Part shown: piece after piece, positions 7,382 to 16,290 of the stretch
Layout: each line of letters starts with the position of its first letter
Position numbering within the stretch: the first letter of the stretch is position 1
Source: Anaerolineae bacterium
Lineage (GTDB): Bacteria > Chloroflexota > Anaerolineae > Aggregatilineales > Phototrophicaceae
Length of the DNA: 64,000 nucleotides
Reading direction: 5' to 3'
Assembly: GCA_020849765.1 (NCBI GenBank)
Contig: JADLAY010000031.1
Coordinates: forward strand, 1-64,000
The notes under the pieces: model-generated
What the model was told of the DNA's origin: nothing
The model's database searches: none
Seen by the model: the letters and a program-made list of their open reading frames with translations, nothing else
Position numbers and translations under genes: made by a program

Positions 7382-8845
7382 CTAGATGCCTGCCTGAACC
7401 TGGTCTGAATACCGGCGTGTCGAAGTTCGCTGCGAGGTGCGCCCGCGTAGAACAGCCATGCAAATGGTCGTGCCGATGCCGACCAGCAGCAGGGTGGCGG
7501 CGAGCAAGGGCAGCGATACTGTTTGTGGCGATCCCGCGACTGCGACGGGCATCAGGTAGTCCATCATGGGCGCTTCGTCGATCACTTTCGGGTCCGGGCG
7601 CAGTGAAGGAAATGCCGACGCGGCAAAGTCAATCGCCTGGCTCGCCGGGCTGAAGGCAAACAGACGCAGAACCGGCTCGCCGTCGGCCAGGGATTCGAAG
7701 AGCTGCTCGGCGCGGTAGGGCGTGTCACCGATGCCGTCATCGTCACCGTCGTAGCCCACGTAGTCGCTCCAGTAATTGCCGCTGCCGTCCTGCTGCCAGG
7801 CATTCCCCAGCAGGTTGCCGCGCCCCAAGACGCCTATCTGCTGAGCGTTTTCGAGAAACGTGTTGCGCTGGAATATGTTGCGGGCGGTCGATGGCAGGGC
7901 AGCAATGCCGATATCGTTGTAGCCAAAGAAGTTGCCCTTAACGAAGTTGTTGATGTTATAGAGGGCCGGAGAGTTATCGATATACAGCCCTGCACGATTG
8001 CCTACGACCACATTGTCTTGCAGAGATACGTAGTCCATGTCTTTCAGGGCGATGCCGTAACCGCTCGGCCCGCGATTCCACAACATGCGGTTGCTGGTCA
8101 TCGTCAGGTGCTGCGAGTACATGAGGTAACTGCCAACAGAGTTGGCCTCAAACGTGTTGTTCTCGACCACTGCTCGACTACTGTACATGAAGTGCAGCCC
8201 GTAGCGACTGTGGCGGAAAGTATTGCCTTCGATGGTGATGTCCTGGGCGTACCAGATCAGCGTATCGCGGCAGTCGCCGACATCATTGCCGATGATGGTC
8301 ACGTCGTTGCTGTACCACACGCGAATACCGTCGCCGCGCAAGCCCAGTTCGCGATCTTTGCACTGTACGGTGTTGTTGCGCGCGACGCCTTCGCCGGCAT
8401 TCGCAAAGTAGATGCCGAAGAGGACATCTTCGACCACATTGTTCTCGACGGTGACGCCTGGCGCTTGAATGACGATGCCGGTATCTTCGTGATTGATATT
8501 AGTGCCAGAATTGCGGACGATAAAACCCTCGAAATGCGTATCCGGCGCCGTGATGACGACCAGGCTGCCCGTCCCTTGCCCGTCTATCACGGGCTGTCCC
8601 ACGCCGAACAGCGACACACTCTTTTCGATGATGAGCGGAGCTGCATAAACGCCGCCGTGAACCTCAATCACGTCGCCGGGGCGGGCGGCGGCCAGCGCCG
8701 CGTCTATCGTCGTGTAGCTGCTGTCAGGAGCGACGATCAGCCGTTCATCGTTCTGCTGCGCCTGTACGCCTGAAGCCCAGGGGAGACAGACCAGAACGAT
8801 CAGCAGCAGCCATCCGAGTCGAGAAACCGGCTTTGCAATCATCAC
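7382..8845 (-). CDS. NosD, periplasmic beta-helix copper maturation protein
   Basis: 487 residues. Signal peptide (LGWLLLIVLVCLPWASGVQA), then a right-handed beta-helix from about 45 to 340 with parallel N-rich rungs (VENNVVEDV, VARNNTVQ, VTIIGNDVGD, ITIEGNTFRHS) and the CASH-type pattern of NosD. A C-terminal segment contains a transmembrane helix (about 437-460, LPLLAATLLLVGIGTTIC), making it somewhat longer than proteobacterial NosD. NosD works with NosFY on the periplasmic side in CuZ assembly. Follows nosB with 3 bp between. Confidence 0.93.
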   Translation of the reverse strand: MMIAKPVSRLGWLLLIVLVCLPWASGVQAQQNDERLIVAPDSSYTTIDAALAAARPGDVIEVHGGVYAAPLIIEKSVSLFGVGQPVIDGQGTGSLVVITAPDTHFEGFIVRNSGTNINHEDTGIVIQAPGVTVENNVVEDVLFGIYFANAGEGVARNNTVQCKDRELGLRGDGIRVWYSNDVTIIGNDVGDCRDTLIWYAQDITIEGNTFRHSRYGLHFMYSSRAVVENNTFEANSVGSYLMYSQHLTMTSNRMLWNRGPSGYGIALKDMDYVSLQDNVVVGNRAGLYIDNSPALYNINNFVKGNFFGYNDIGIAALPSTARNIFQRNTFLENAQQIGVLGRGNLLGNAWQQDGSGNYWSDYVGYDGDDDGIGDTPYRAEQLFESLADGEPVLRLFAFSPASQAIDFAASAFPSLRPDPKVIDEAPMMDYLMPVAVAGSPQTVSLPLLAATLLLVGIGTTICMAVLRGRTSQRTSTRRYSDQVQAGI

Positions 8846-8848
8846 CTA

Positions 8849-9520
8849 TCACTTCCTGGAAGCTGCAATGCGGCTGCCCAGCCAGATGAGCAAAGCGGCT
8901 GCGACCAGCACCGCAGCGCCGGTCGCCAGATACCAGCCTGCATCAACATAGGCGACGGTTCGGAACTGACCGATCACGCCTTCGCCGAGAATCGGCGGTG
9001 TGAACGGCTGGATCGCGCTGGAAAGCGGCGCATAGGGATCGAGATTTTGACCATAGTTGTTCATCCAGTATGCCAGATCGCCCAGGAAGACAAATGGGAA
9101 GACAATAGCCGGGAGCGCCAGGACCCACACCCAACGCCGGCGCAAGAAAGCGACGATACCCAGCGCCACAATCATCCCGATCACACCGGGAAGCGCAATC
9201 GAGCGTTCGAAAGCGGCGGCCTCGTAGAGCGATTTCATGCCGATGTAGTGATTCAGACCGTCAATTTCGCGCACTTCATCCAATGCGGGATCTTCATCCC
9301 CAGTCATGTAGTTGACAAACACGCGCATCTGCAAGCCGCCCGGATACTGTGGCGCTTCCAGAACCAGCCCCCAGTATGGGAACGCAATGGAAACGACCAG
9401 CAGTGCGGCTGCGATCAGCAGCAAAGCGGAAGGAATCCAGTGGAGCAGACGCTGCGATGTGTTTTCTGAACGGTCGAGTTCTGAGAGTGTTTTCGGTTGC
9501 CTCATCGTTTGAGATGTCAT
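8849..9520 (-). CDS. NosB-like membrane protein of clade II nos clusters
   Basis: 223 residues with about four transmembrane helices (roughly 30-52, 114-132, 136-152 and 198-217) and an extracytoplasmic loop with a conserved-looking GLNHYIGM segment. Position directly downstream of nosZ and upstream of nosD is that of nosB, a transmembrane protein of unknown function reported only from clade II (atypical) nos operons. The name is given by position and topology, not by a recognised catalytic motif. Confidence 0.7.
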   Translation of the reverse strand: MTSQTMRQPKTLSELDRSENTSQRLLHWIPSALLLIAAALLVVSIAFPYWGLVLEAPQYPGGLQMRVFVNYMTGDEDPALDEVREIDGLNHYIGMKSLYEAAAFERSIALPGVIGMIVALGIVAFLRRRWVWVLALPAIVFPFVFLGDLAYWMNNYGQNLDPYAPLSSAIQPFTPPILGEGVIGQFRTVAYVDAGWYLATGAAVLVAAALLIWLGSRIAASRK

Positions 9521-9562
9521 TCTGTGCTTCCTTCAAGACTCAACTGAACCGGGGTTACACTG

Positions 9563-9587
9563 GGGGCGGGTTTATTACACCCGCCCC
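9563..9587 (-). terminator. GC-rich hairpin between nosZ and nosB
   Basis: GGGGCGGG and CCCGCCCC flank a 9-base AT-rich loop in the 80-bp gap after nosZ. There is no T-run in the leftward direction. It is more likely a partial attenuator or mRNA-stabilising hairpin that sets a higher level of nosZ than of the assembly genes. Confidence 0.5.
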
Positions 9588-9600
9588 AACTGCGCCGAGG

Positions 9601-11595
9601 TTACTGCGGCTGGATAGTCAGATAACCCATCATCTCCAGGTGGAGCGCCGAACAGAATTCGAGGCAGTAATAACTGAACACACCTGGTTCGGTTGCGTCG
9701 AATTCGAAGGTGATGCTTTCCCCTGGCTCAATGCTCAGGCTGATGCCGTAATAGGGGATCGCGAAGCCATGCGTCGCGTCGCGGGCGCGTTCGACATTCG
9801 TGATCGTCCATGTCACATGATCGCCGGCCTGGATCTCGACACGCTCCGGCGTGAAGTGACTGCGGACGGCGGTCATCCGTACTGTCACGTTACTACCGTC
9901 GCGGGTGACGCCTTCGCTGCCCTGGGTGACCGCGTTCGGATCAACCGACTGTGTGAGCGGATTCCAGCCAACCTCAGGGTAGACATCCCAGGCATTCAGC
10001 TTGTCGGCGCTTATGATCTGGGCATAGTGCGGTTCACCCCCGGTGAACGGCATATCGTACAGAAGCTGAAGGTTGTCGCCTTCCTGCCCGATGTCGATCA
10101 ACTGGAAGTTCTGCGGCAGCAGGGGGCCTGTACTGAGGAACCGGTCTACTGACCATTTGTTGAGCGAGACGAGGAAGTTGCCATCCGGCGAAACCGTGTC
10201 GCCTTCTGCTGTGGCAATGTGACCGACGTTGTATTGCACCGGAATCTTGCTGATGAGCGACCAACCGTCCTGCGGACGATAGCCTTCCGCGCCGATGCTC
10301 CATCGTGCCACTGCGCTATCAAGGAACAGGCTGGTGTAAGCGTAGCCATCGGGGCCGAACTGCGTGTGCAGTGGCCCGAGACCGACTTCGACCTGGGCTT
10401 CCAGCACGCTTTCATAAGCGAGAATGGGGACGCCGTACTGATCGGTTTCGAAGCCGCCTGCTGCGATGGTGTCCATGATCTTCTGGAAGCTGTAGACCGT
10501 CACGTGCGGGTCGAGCTTGCCGGAAACGACGATGAAGTCACCACCGGGCGCAATATCCACGCCATGCGGGCTGCGTGGCTCAGGCGTATAGTACAGCAGG
10601 TCGTTTTCGACCGCGGTAGCGAGCGGAATGACCTGCATCCCTTCGATTTCGACCGTATTCCCCGCTTTGTAGACCTCGATGGCGGCATTCAAATTGATGA
10701 TGTGTAGGAAGTCGGTCGTGTTGCGGCTGACTCCGGCTTCGAACGGTGGGTTGCCCGCTTCGATGCCGCCGGTCGCCAGTTCGGTATTGATCGAGTTACA
10801 GAACACCCAGCCCTCTGAAACCAGCTTGCCTGCGTCGCACAGATCCTGCCAGTAGGGTGGCAGTTCCATCGCGAAGGATTGGTTCATGTCGATGCGCCCG
10901 GCTTCGCGGTCGAACTTCCAGAAGGTGATCATCCCGCGATAGCTGCCTTCGTATTCGGCCAGCGGCGCGAAGTCCGTGCCGAGTGGTTGTGCGTATTGGC
11001 CGCCTTCGATGATGTAGTCGGTGTTGGGAGTCACAAACGTCCCGCCATGATCGTTGAGGAAAAGCGGGTTGTTGACAATCTGTTTGGTTTCAAAGTCGCG
11101 CAGGTCAATAACCGCGATGCGTCCGTTGGCTTTGTCATTGATGAAGACCCACTGCCCGTCATAATCGCCATTGGTTTCGCTCAGTGCCGGGTGATGCGTA
11201 TCGGCCCAGCGCACCTGCCGCCCGTTGATATCACCGCCTGCCAGCACCTCTTCACCTGCGCCATATCCATAACCCTGCCAGGGTTCGGGTGTGAAGACGG
11301 CAATTGTGCGGAGCAAGCGCATCGACGGCATACCGATAACAAACATCTGCCCGCTGTGACCTCCTGACGCGAACATGACATACGGGTCAAGGGTGCCGCT
11401 GGGCGTGTAGGTCATCACGGCTGCGCGCAGATCTTCTTCCGTCAATCCACGCTGTTCGGCGATACTCTGCCAATTTGTTTCGCTGCCCTGGGCATTGCTG
11501 ACGGCTCTCGGCGCGATCACCACCGCTAGCGTAGCCGCCGCTACAAAGACAGCCCCCATGAGAAGAAACTTCGAAGCAAATCGTTGAGGAATCAT
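9601..11595 (-). CDS. Nitrous oxide reductase NosZ, clade II (Sec-type)
   Basis: 664 residues. Reduces N2O to N2 in the periplasm. The signal peptide (FASKFLLMGAVFVAAATLAV) has no twin-arginine motif, marking the clade II Sec-exported type. The N-terminal seven-bladed propeller carries CuZ ligand motifs: GGHSGQ near 80, the His pair in ADTHHPA at 134-135, SPHGVDIAPGGDF, and GEPHYAQ. The C-terminal cupredoxin domain has the CuA site: a His in ATHGFAI, and CLEFCSALHLEM with Cys644, Cys648, His652 and Met655. All key ligands appear present, so the enzyme should be functional. First gene of the leftward nos operon, with a Crp-type palindrome about 105 bp upstream. Confidence 0.97.
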   Translation of the reverse strand: MIPQRFASKFLLMGAVFVAAATLAVVIAPRAVSNAQGSETNWQSIAEQRGLTEEDLRAAVMTYTPSGTLDPYVMFASGGHSGQMFVIGMPSMRLLRTIAVFTPEPWQGYGYGAGEEVLAGGDINGRQVRWADTHHPALSETNGDYDGQWVFINDKANGRIAVIDLRDFETKQIVNNPLFLNDHGGTFVTPNTDYIIEGGQYAQPLGTDFAPLAEYEGSYRGMITFWKFDREAGRIDMNQSFAMELPPYWQDLCDAGKLVSEGWVFCNSINTELATGGIEAGNPPFEAGVSRNTTDFLHIINLNAAIEVYKAGNTVEIEGMQVIPLATAVENDLLYYTPEPRSPHGVDIAPGGDFIVVSGKLDPHVTVYSFQKIMDTIAAGGFETDQYGVPILAYESVLEAQVEVGLGPLHTQFGPDGYAYTSLFLDSAVARWSIGAEGYRPQDGWSLISKIPVQYNVGHIATAEGDTVSPDGNFLVSLNKWSVDRFLSTGPLLPQNFQLIDIGQEGDNLQLLYDMPFTGGEPHYAQIISADKLNAWDVYPEVGWNPLTQSVDPNAVTQGSEGVTRDGSNVTVRMTAVRSHFTPERVEIQAGDHVTWTITNVERARDATHGFAIPYYGISLSIEPGESITFEFDATEPGVFSYYCLEFCSALHLEMMGYLTIQPQ

Positions 11596-11699
11596 GTGTG
11601 GTTTCGTCTCCTTAGCCGATTCGACTCAAGAAATCCATTGCGCACTGCCAGAGGCAGTTCTGCTTTATCTCGATCATGGAGCGGAACCGCGAAGTCAGA

Positions 11700-11715
11700 T
11701 GTGACCCAAGTCACA
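11700..11715. promoter_or_regulatory. Crp/Fnr-type palindrome upstream of nosZ
   Basis: TGTGACCCAAGTCACA, a perfect TGTGAC-N4-GTCACA palindrome in the 134-bp gap between the crp1 stop and the nosZ start. Both adjacent Crp/Fnr proteins have recognition helices with R-E-x-x-x-R, the CRP residues that read TGTGA half-sites. Probable operator for the nos operon. Confidence 0.78.
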
Positions 11716-11729
11716 TTTCTGTTGGGGAA

Positions 11730-12449
11730 TTAGCGAGCTTCTTGAAGTGCGATTGTGCGGAGTGTTTCGAGGTCACGAATAAGGATACTAGTGCGCGTCA
11801 GGTGAACCAGATCATCATCTTCAAACTTCTTGAAGGTGCGGTAAACCACCTCGCGAGCAGTTCCTACCATGTCGGCAAATTCCTGTTGTGAAAGCAGTCG
11901 TTCGAAGACAATCCCTTCATCGTGGGGCTGCCCTTCGGCCTCTGCCCGCACAAGCAAAACCATCGCCAGGCGTGAGGTGACATCTCGAAATGCCAGATCA
12001 TGCACCAGGGTGACGAACTGTTTGAGCCGGTTGGTGATCAGCTTGAGGAACACTTCTTGGAAATCTGGGAGTTCGTCAAGGAGCACCTGTAACGCATCAG
12101 GCGTCAAATGAGCGGCGGCGGCGGCTGTGAGCGTCGTCGCCGAGTATGGGCTAGGTGCCCCTGTTGGCAGCGACTCCGCACCCAGAAAGTCGCCAGGAAG
12201 CGGCAACGCGAGAATCTGACAGTTCTCTCTGGATTGGCGGTACAGTTTTACCCTACCCGTTTGCAGCACATATAAAGCCGTAGGCGGATCGCCCTGGTGA
12301 TAGAGATCAACACCCGCAGCGTAATCCGCCAGCATGAGCCGTTCCGCAATACAGCGCTGTGTTCGTGGGCTAAGAACTGCAAAGAACGAATAACGGGATA
12401 ACAAATCCGCGCTGACCATCTCGCGTTTGCCGCTACTATAGGTCGCCAT
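11730..12449 (-). CDS. Crp/Fnr-family regulator 1 (candidate nos regulator)
   Basis: 239 residues. Cyclic-nucleotide-binding-type beta roll (about 25-130), dimerisation helix (about 140-165) and winged HTH (LSQQEFADMVGTAREVVYRTFKKFE). The recognition helix R-E-V-V-Y-R has the CRP-type Arg/Glu/Arg triad. There are no Cys residues arranged for an Fnr iron-sulfur cluster, so an O2-labile cluster is unlikely; haem-based NO sensing as in DNR, or a small ligand, is possible. Divides nosZ from a second Crp gene on the same strand. A palindrome copy lies 35 bp before its start, suggesting autoregulation or control by regulator 2. Confidence 0.88.
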   Translation of the reverse strand: MATYSSGKREMVSADLLSRYSFFAVLSPRTQRCIAERLMLADYAAGVDLYHQGDPPTALYVLQTGRVKLYRQSRENCQILALPLPGDFLGAESLPTGAPSPYSATTLTAAAAAHLTPDALQVLLDELPDFQEVFLKLITNRLKQFVTLVHDLAFRDVTSRLAMVLLVRAEAEGQPHDEGIVFERLLSQQEFADMVGTAREVVYRTFKKFEDDDLVHLTRTSILIRDLETLRTIALQEAR

Positions 12450-12483
12450 TTTGGCAGTGTAGAGCAGCTAAGTCCCTTTTAGA

Positions 12484-12499
12484 TGTGACCTAAATCACG
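12484..12499. promoter_or_regulatory. Crp/Fnr-type palindrome upstream of crp1
   Basis: TGTGACCTAAATCACG, one mismatch from a full palindrome. It lies between the stop of crp2 and the start of crp1, 35-50 bp upstream of the crp1 ATG, a position suited to activation or autorepression. Confidence 0.72.
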
Positions 12500-13201
12500 T
12501 CAGGCGGGCGTTCTACGATCCTCACAGCCACACGGGGGAAGCAGCGCATCCGCGTTCAGGATGATGATCCGCCCGGTCTCGTTGCGCACAATGCCTTCTC
12601 TTTCCAACGATCTCAGATGGCGCGTGACCACCTCGCGCACGGTACCGACCATGGCGGCCAGTTTTTCTTGCGTGAGTTCAACATACGACTGCTGGCCCTC
12701 GCGATTGGCATAGGTCAGCAAGCAGTCGTTGATACGATCTGAGACCGTCCACGAACCTAGCACTTCGCTCACGCGCGCCAGATGTTCCAGTCGTTGGCTG
12801 TAGATGTGGAGGAGCGCTTTGACCAGGTGTGGATCGCGCCCTTTCAACTGCTGCAATGCTTCCCCTGGCAGCACAAATAACGTTACATTGTCGAGCGCCT
12901 GAGCGGTTGCGGGATTATTTTCCATGTCAAATAGGGGGCAACTGCCGAAACACTTGCCCCGATTCATCAAACATAGACCCTGAACGCGCCCGTTGAGTGA
13001 GTGCTTGATGATCTTGACACGTCCTTCGGACACAAACCACAGGGAGTTAGCCTGCTCTCCCTCCAGAAAGATGACCTGCCCTGGCGCGTAGTGGCGGCGC
13101 ACCATGACAGCAACCAGGCTATGAACTGGCTCATCGGGTAAGCGATGAAACACCGGGATTTCACGCAGTTCATCCGGCTTAATTGGCAAGGTGGCAATCA
13201 T
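12500..13201 (-). CDS. Crp/Fnr-family regulator 2
   Basis: 233 residues. Sensor beta roll (about 18-120), long helix (about 125-155) and winged HTH (LTQEKLAAMVGTVREVVTRHLRSLE). The recognition helix has R-E-V-V-T-R, matching CRP contacts for TGTGA. Unlike regulator 1 it has several Cys: CLMNRGKCFGSC within the sensor domain and CGC near the C-terminus, which could bind a cluster or metal, though spacing differs from Fnr. A decayed paralogue that keeps the KCFGxCPLF motif lies at 23801-24149. A -10-like TATAAT sits about 36 bp upstream at 13237-13242. Confidence 0.88.
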   Translation of the reverse strand: MIATLPIKPDELREIPVFHRLPDEPVHSLVAVMVRRHYAPGQVIFLEGEQANSLWFVSEGRVKIIKHSLNGRVQGLCLMNRGKCFGSCPLFDMENNPATAQALDNVTLFVLPGEALQQLKGRDPHLVKALLHIYSQRLEHLARVSEVLGSWTVSDRINDCLLTYANREGQQSYVELTQEKLAAMVGTVREVVTRHLRSLEREGIVRNETGRIIILNADALLPPCGCEDRRTPA

Positions 13202-13236
13202 AACATTTGCGAATCCGCCTGTTTTGATTTGAGAGT

Positions 13237-13242
13237 ATTATA
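13237..13242 (-). promoter_or_regulatory. Candidate -10 box for crp2
   Basis: TATAAT on the minus strand, 36 bp before the crp2 start codon. No good -35 is visible at 16-18 bp, so the promoter may be weak or activator-dependent. Confidence 0.35.
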
Positions 13243-14082
13243 CCCTATCAGCTGCATGAAACGCTGCTGAATTTCATGTTGTCCACAAAATCGGTGATCA
13301 CATTGGAATCCGTTCAATGACAACTGCTAACAAGCACATAATTAACCGCGAGCATATCCAAGCCAGATGAGCAATAGGAAAAGCAGTCCATAACTCATCT
13401 CCTGCAATCCGATGATTTTGTTCGGATGTGCCTTGCGGAAGGGTGATAAACCCACTGCCGCTCATATAACCAGAACGCCCATTGCCACCGGGGGCAGTAC
13501 CGATCAGAAACTTGCTGGTAGCAGCAACCGTCAGATGATAAAACCGCAACTAGGGACAGCGATAGTCAGTCTGATGGCCGCTGGATTGCTACATTCCAAT
13601 AGCAATCGCGCCCGTACATACAGCACGGCGGTAATCGCCTTGTCCGCCAATGCCAGTCATAGTCCGAATACCAAACGTAATGACCGCTCACGCACCAGAC
13701 AATCGTTGAGGTGATCGCGCCCTGTGCAGTTGAGCCAGCCAGTTCTGCTAGGGTTGTGTGACGGCGATTCTGAATATCAGCAGCAAGTTGAATCAGGACA
13801 AATAACATTGCCAGCAGCAACAGTAAGAGAGCATCCAACCTCGGCAACGATCACAAACATGCTGCGCGGTAATTGTGCGTGGCACTCGACACTTGTTACG
13901 AACATCCTTGAGGTAATTTTTTGGCGGCTGACGCAGCAGGAATATGTCAAAGGCCGCAAAGCTCAACGCAAGTCCGCCCCAACTGGGGACCAGTAACAAC
14001 CCCAGCAGAATCGGTTCGCTGATAAAACTCCAACCCCCATCCTCGGTTGGGAGTGCGGCTTAACACCAACTTATATTCCCTG
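13243..14082 (-). pseudogene. Degenerate membrane-protein region
   Basis: No intact gene. On the minus strand, hydrophobic stretches occur in shifting frames: FISEPILLGLLLVPSWGGLA and FAAFDIFLLRQPPKNYL near 13900-14020, LDALLLLLLAMLFVLIQLAA near 13780-13850, and EMSYGLLFLLLIWLGYARG near 13350-13400, separated by stops and frame changes. This looks like one or two integral membrane protein genes in advanced decay. The family cannot be named. Confidence 0.5.
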
Positions 14083-14658
14083 TTAGTGACCTTGATCGCA
14101 TCCTTGCGATATAAACTTTGTTGGCGGGTGTACGGTGGTTTTTCGTTCAATATCGGCTCGAATTACAGTCAGCGCCGTAACAGCCATAAACAGCAGCTTG
14201 GCGATGGCGTTCAACAAGCTGCCACGCTGTCGCGCTGTTAAATCCCCTACAAGGTTGCCATACATGCGGTAAGCGAGTGCGAAGTGCAGTGGGGCTAGCT
14301 GACCATAGAATAATGGCGTGAAGCGCAATTGCAGACCCGTCAACGCAGGCAGAATAATCGGCGCGTGGCCGAAGATCATCAATTCGATATGCGGATTGAG
14401 CAGTCGCTATGACCAAGGATAGATGGGAATATCTTTGTGGTGCAGGATCAATGCGCCAAACAGGAACCCAACTCACATATGCATTAGCGCTACGCGTACC
14501 AGCCAGACACTCAGTTTCGGCATGATTACCGTTCCTTGATCCGCCCCCCGGGTGTTGAAGATGAACCCCCAGCCCGCCAGCAGCAAGCACGCCATCATCA
14601 ATCCAGCGGCAAAACAGAGCATCCCGCGCTTGATATACCGGCGTGACAGGGTTGGCAT
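14083..14658 (-). pseudogene. Decayed membrane protein gene(s) with in-frame stops
   Basis: Reading leftward: an intact short frame MPTLSRRYIKRGMLCFAAGL..., then MPKLSVWLVRVALMHM-stop-VGFLFGALILHHKDIPIYPWS-stop-RLLNPHIELMIFGHAPIILP..., all in one frame with TGA and TAG codons inside. The repeated MPxLS start suggests two related tandem genes. The pattern LSxWLVRxAL...H-IE-MIFG resembles small haem-copper-oxidase-subunit-I-like or NnrS-like membrane proteins of denitrifier clusters; that family call is tentative. Lies just downstream of the ferredoxin gene on the same strand. Confidence 0.6.
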
Positions 14659-14889
14659 CTACATCTCCTCGTTCTCTCTTGGTTCACCTTTCATGATCAG
14701 ATAGGGCAGCTCAATCGCGCCAACAGGACACACAGCTTCGCAGAGGGCGCAGTAGGTGCAAAGCCCTGGATGAAGCAAAGCTGCTTTGCCTGCCTGCCAC
14801 CCCAATGCGCCAGCTTGGCAAACAGCAATACAATCACCACAAGCGGTGCATCTTGCCTGATTGATCTGAGGCATCCATTCCGTACTCAT
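14659..14889 (-). CDS. 2[4Fe-4S] ferredoxin
   Basis: 76 residues from the ATG at 14889; an upstream GTG at 14931 would overlap the cupin gene. Two canonical cluster motifs: C14-x2-C17-x2-C20-x3-C24 (CTACGDCIAVC) and C44-x2-C47-x2-C50-x3-C54 (CTYCALCEAVC) followed by Pro. Soluble bacterial-type ferredoxin carrying low-potential electrons. It sits between the cupin gene and a decayed membrane protein gene, so its native partner may have been lost. Confidence 0.88.
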   Translation of the reverse strand: MSTEWMPQINQARCTACGDCIAVCQAGALGWQAGKAALLHPGLCTYCALCEAVCPVGAIELPYLIMKGEPRENEEM

Positions 14890-14908
14890 AGGGTGGCGCT
14901 TTCTGTAA

Positions 14909-15268
14909 CTATTCGCGGCCAATTTCTCCACCAGTTCGGTCCGACCTCATACTGTCCACACCCTGCATGAAGCTGACGAAGATCAACTCCTCGTCTAACG
15001 CTCGCACGGTATGAGTTTCACCCGGTTCAAGTATGAGTAATGAACCAGCATCATAGGCCGCTTCTTGTCCATCACAACCTGAAAACATACCATGCCCCTT
15101 CAAGACAACCACGTAACAGGGGGAATGTGGCACATTGTGTTCGGCAATTTGTTGCCCTGGCTTGAGCATCCAACGGATGATCCGAATGTATTGATCAACC
15201 AGGAGAGGTTGAGCAAACGGTTCGGCATCATGAAATTCGAGGTTTTCTAACAGATGTCTGGATTTCAT
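14909..15268 (-). CDS. Small cupin-domain protein
   Basis: 119 residues. A single cupin-2 barrel: motif 1 around GQQIAEHNVPHSPCYVVVLKG (His residues as metal ligands) and motif 2 around LLILEPGETHTVRA. Likely metal-binding sensor or enzyme; substrate not predictable. Ends 20 bp before the ferredoxin ATG on the same strand, so likely cotranscribed. Related small cupins often accompany redox and denitrification genes, but no specific function is claimed. Confidence 0.85.
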   Translation of the reverse strand: MKSRHLLENLEFHDAEPFAQPLLVDQYIRIIRWMLKPGQQIAEHNVPHSPCYVVVLKGHGMFSGCDGQEAAYDAGSLLILEPGETHTVRALDEELIFVSFMQGVDSMRSDRTGGEIGRE

Positions 15269-15390
15269 TGGGTTATCTTAGCTCCTGTATTGACGGGCGG
15301 ATCTGTCAATTGGATTCCTAACAACGGACGGATAATTTGAGTTCTTGATCCTTTGGAGGATTTGTATTTAAGCTGTCGAAGATAGGCGAT

Positions 15391-15605
15391 TTATAACATG
15401 GCAATTGAACGCAGCCTAGGCTCGTCGATAATCCAATTACGGTGCCGGTCAAATTCAATCGCACCTGCGTGTTCCAATTCACGCAAGGCATTGTTGATAG
15501 TTGGGGAGTAGTCGCCAAGTGGGCAGCGATAGCGGTTCGTATGACACCAGGACCGCTTTGCACAGGAAATACCATCGCTATTGATTCCTATTGTTGGTGG
15601 GTAAA
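15391..15605 (-). pseudogene. Relic of a Crp/Fnr regulator (HTH end only)
   Basis: Leftward reading gives RTAIAAHL and, after a +1 frame change, GDYSPTINNALRELEHAGAI then EFDRHRNWIIDEPRLRSIAML-stop. This fits the Crp winged-HTH pattern 'LAAxLGxxxxTxxxALRxLExxGxI...ILDxxxLR.IA'. The sensor domain is absent. It is a second regulator relic besides the one at 23801-24149. Confidence 0.65.
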
Positions 15606-16290
15606 CTAGCGTAAATAGGCGATCACGTCCCAGAGCTGCTCATCGCCCCAATCGGTACGTCCTCGATAGGCAGGCATCGTGACTCCGGTGACACTGGCTG
15701 GATCCTCGGCAGATCGCCCCGCTTGTAGAAAGCCCAGTAACTCCTCGTCGTTGGCGTTAAGGACAAAGAGTGAATCGACCAACGGCACGCCTACTCCCTC
15801 GCCATCTCCGGTGGGACCGTGACAGCCCGCACAGCCTTGCTGATAATATGTCGCTCCACGCCTCGTATTTCCGGGTAGAGCGATGTCAAAGGTGGGAAAA
15901 GACGTTGGCATAGGTGTTGGAGTCCAATCCTGGGTGGAGATGGACGGCGTCGTTGTCTGGTTGCTGTCTTCATAGTCGTGATCGGGCGCTAGAAACTCAG
16001 TGCCGCTGATGACGTACAGACGTTACGTCATAGGAGCGCGCTACAACTAGAGCGACGATCCAGCAAATCACGATGCCAACCCGACCTGCGTAGCCGCCGA
16101 GCAGCGGGTTGATACCGACGAAGATAAGTGACTAGACACCGAGCTTCTGTGTGTTGAACAGTCCATGTATCCATGTTGCTAGCAATATGCTATATTGATA
16201 ACGCAAATACACCTCGTTTTCAATCACGTTGATCGCGTTCACTGTCAGGATGAAGCCGAAAATTCCCAAATAACCTTCTTTAACTGACAT
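15606..16290 (-). pseudogene. Frame-disrupted membrane protein / cytochrome c gene
   Basis: The ATG at 16290 overlaps the end of the methyltransferase gene. The frame reads MSVKEGYLGIFGFILTVNAI then NVIENEVYLRYQY...HGLFNTQKLGV-stop, resumes as SLIFVGINPLLGGYAGRVGI and VICWIVALVVARSYDV, then shifts frame to LAPDHDYEDSNQTTTPSIS and a cytochrome c domain with CAGCH and Met ligand in VTGVTMP, ending VIAYLR. The membrane part weakly recalls the C-terminal helices of FTR1-type iron permeases, but this is uncertain. One stop and one frameshift separate the parts; a soluble remnant starting at 15911 lacks a signal peptide. The cytochrome domain resembles those at 3842-4852. Confidence 0.65.

Noticed and set aside
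11700..11715. Reading the palindrome as an Fnr box (TTGAT-N4-ATCAA)
   Set aside because: Half-sites are TGTGA/TCACA, and the neighbouring regulators have CRP-like recognition helices and no Fnr-type cysteine arrangement.
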